A program made the translations under genes and the position numbers. Below, one piece after another: positions 5,390-6,366 of a stretch of DNA of 6,366 nucleotides. Within the stretch, counting starts at the first letter, position 1. Each line of letters starts with the position of its first letter. The DNA is taken from contig JAABTC010000112.1 in assembly GCA_011390055.1 (NCBI GenBank), positions 1 to 6,366 of the forward strand. The letters are read 5' to 3'. The stretch is from Burkholderiales bacterium. Its GTDB lineage: Bacteria; Pseudomonadota; Gammaproteobacteria; Burkholderiales; Burkholderiaceae_C. Under the pieces are notes generated by a model, which saw nothing but the letters and a program-made list of their open reading frames with translations, was not told the origin of the DNA and searched no databases.

Positions 5390-6366
5390 CACTTGTGCAC
5401 CTTGGCGGTGTCGAACTCACGCCCTGGGCCGTGGCAGACGGCGCAGGACTCGACGTCCTCGAGAGGCCGGGGCGTTGGCTGGGCAACAGCCCGCGATACG
5501 CTGATCGCGCCGCCATTGAGGCTGATGTGTGCCTTGGCGGGTGTGTTGTCGTGGCAGCTCACACAAGACGCGGCGAACGGCGTCATCACCGTGTCGGTGC
5601 TGTTGGCCGTGTTCAAGGCGGTCTTGGCTTGTGCCGGTGTCGCGGTGCTTCCCGCGATGCCGGCCGCATACGCAGCGTCGATCGACTCGTGCGTCGATGG
5701 CAGCGTGCCGGCCGGGACGTAGTTGTACGTCTTCTGGTCGGCGGTCACCGAAGTCACGTGGCAGGTTTCGCAGTTGTTGAGTTTGCCGGGGAAGTCCATC
5801 CGCCGGAAGTCGAGCAGCGTGATGGCACTCGGCGTGCGGTCGCGTGCGTCCTGGAACGGAACCACGCGTTCGCGGCCGGCGTGGATGCCGTGGATCATGT
5901 CCTTGAAGTTGTTGCTGGTGACCGGGAACTTCAGCGCCGCGTTCGGCAAGGTCTTGTTGAAGGCCCAGCCAGCGAGGATCTTGTTGTCGGCCAGGCTGAA
6001 CGTCCCCGGGGCCGCGGCAATGTTGTAGGCCGCGAGCGTCGTGTCCGAGATACCGCGGCCGCTCGTCGCCAGCCCTGGGTTGTGGCACATCACGCAGACC
6101 TGGGTCTCGTAGACACGGTTGCCCCCGTGGCCTTCAAACCACTCGTGGCAGCCCGCGCACTTGTCGGCCGCCACGACGGTGCGGCGTGCCGTGTCCCCGG
6201 TCACCGTCTTGACCACGGAAATAGCGTGGCGCCCGACCGAACCGGTGCCGCCCTGCAGCGTCGTCGGTGCATTGAGCTGCGTGAAGTAGCCCTGCAAGGC
6301 GACGGTGCGCAGCTTGGCGCCGACCGGGAAGACGCACTTCTGCGGCGTCGCGGCACCGCCGCAGAC
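5389..6366 (-). CDS. mtrC: OmcA/MtrC-family outer-membrane multiheme c-type cytochrome, C-terminal part (5' end outside window)
   Basis: The visible 325 residues are the C-terminal part of a cell-surface cytochrome that would pass electrons from the MtrAB conduit to acceptors outside the cell. Five CXXCH haem-binding motifs are seen, at fragment residues 70 (CAGCH), 91 (CVMCH), 199 (CETCH), 268 (CVSCH) and 308 (CAVCH). This is the number expected for the C-terminal pentahaem domain (domain IV) of the usually ten-haem family. The stretch CHEWFEGHGG, the MIHGIHAG segment with likely distal haem-ligand histidines, and the final CAVCHGPG are typical of the family. Just before the haem domain, Cys2 and Cys11 form a CX8C pair, as in the domain III beta-barrel of Shewanella homologues. 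The reading frame is open to the window edge, so the signal peptide/lipobox and the first five haems must lie beyond 6366. The stop overlaps the start of the next gene by one base. The family call is firm. Whether it is closer to MtrC, OmcA or MtrF cannot be told from half the protein. Confidence 0.93.
   Translation of the reverse strand, partial: VCGGAATPQKCVFPVGAKLRTVALQGYFTQLNAPTTLQGGTGSVGRHAISVVKTVTGDTARRTVVAADKCAGCHEWFEGHGGNRVYETQVCVMCHNPGLATSGRGISDTTLAAYNIAAAPGTFSLADNKILAGWAFNKTLPNAALKFPVTSNNFKDMIHGIHAGRERVVPFQDARDRTPSAITLLDFRRMDFPGKLNNCETCHVTSVTADQKTYNYVPAGTLPSTHESIDAAYAAGIAGSTATPAQAKTALNTANSTDTVMTPFAASCVSCHDNTPAKAHISLNGGAISVSRAVAQPTPRPLEDVESCAVCHGPGREFDTAKVHK
5398..5403 (-). promoter_or_regulatory. 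Ribosome binding site of the helix-hairpin-helix gene
   Basis: AAGGTG on the minus strand lies inside the last codons of mtrC, 8 bases before the ATG at 5389 and 5 bases before the alternative GTG at 5392. The spacing favours the ATG. Together with the TGATG stop/start overlap it suggests translational coupling to mtrC. Confidence 0.5.

Noticed and set aside
3212..5722. Several long plus-strand frames (3212-4216, 3525-4637, 4204-5082, 4811-5722)
   Set aside because: All are antisense to the cytochrome, barrel and helix-hairpin-helix genes, overlap each other, and are Arg/Pro/Ala-rich without motifs.

Overview
The window is a high-GC stretch from what is probably a betaproteobacterium of the order Burkholderiales. 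That assignment is inferred from base composition and protein style, not proven. Every gene I can support lies on the minus strand and is read from high to low coordinates. Spacing is tight, with a one-base overlap, a 10-base gap, a 15-base gap, one 85-base spacer and a short gap before the last gene. This looks like a single operon cut by both ends of the window.

In transcription order it holds: the C-terminal part of an OmcA/MtrC-family outer-membrane multiheme cytochrome (5389-6366); a small secreted helix-hairpin-helix protein (5018-5389); a ten-heme periplasmic cytochrome of the MtrA/DmsE family (3988-4932); an MtrB/PioB-family outer-membrane beta-barrel (1929-3977); a MenA-type UbiA-family prenyltransferase (972-1913); and the N-terminal part of an aminoglycoside-phosphotransferase-fold protein (1-922).

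The first, third and fourth genes are the three parts of a porin-cytochrome electron conduit. The barrel spans the outer membrane, the ten-heme protein sits inside it facing the periplasm, and the outer cytochrome faces the medium. In Shewanella this MtrCAB complex carries electrons to iron and manganese oxides, flavins or electrodes. MenA would supply menaquinone, the low-potential quinone that feeds such chains. Its presence directly behind mtrB suggests a respiratory system acting outward (metal or mineral reduction). The inner-membrane quinol oxidase (CymA/NapC-like) that would link the quinone pool to the conduit is not in the window.

The least explained part is the helix-hairpin-helix protein inserted between the outer and periplasmic cytochromes and translationally coupled to the former. 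The phosphotransferase at the end has no obvious link to electron transfer. No RNA genes, mobile elements, CRISPR arrays or convincing terminators or promoters were seen. There is no gene-free stretch above 300 bases.
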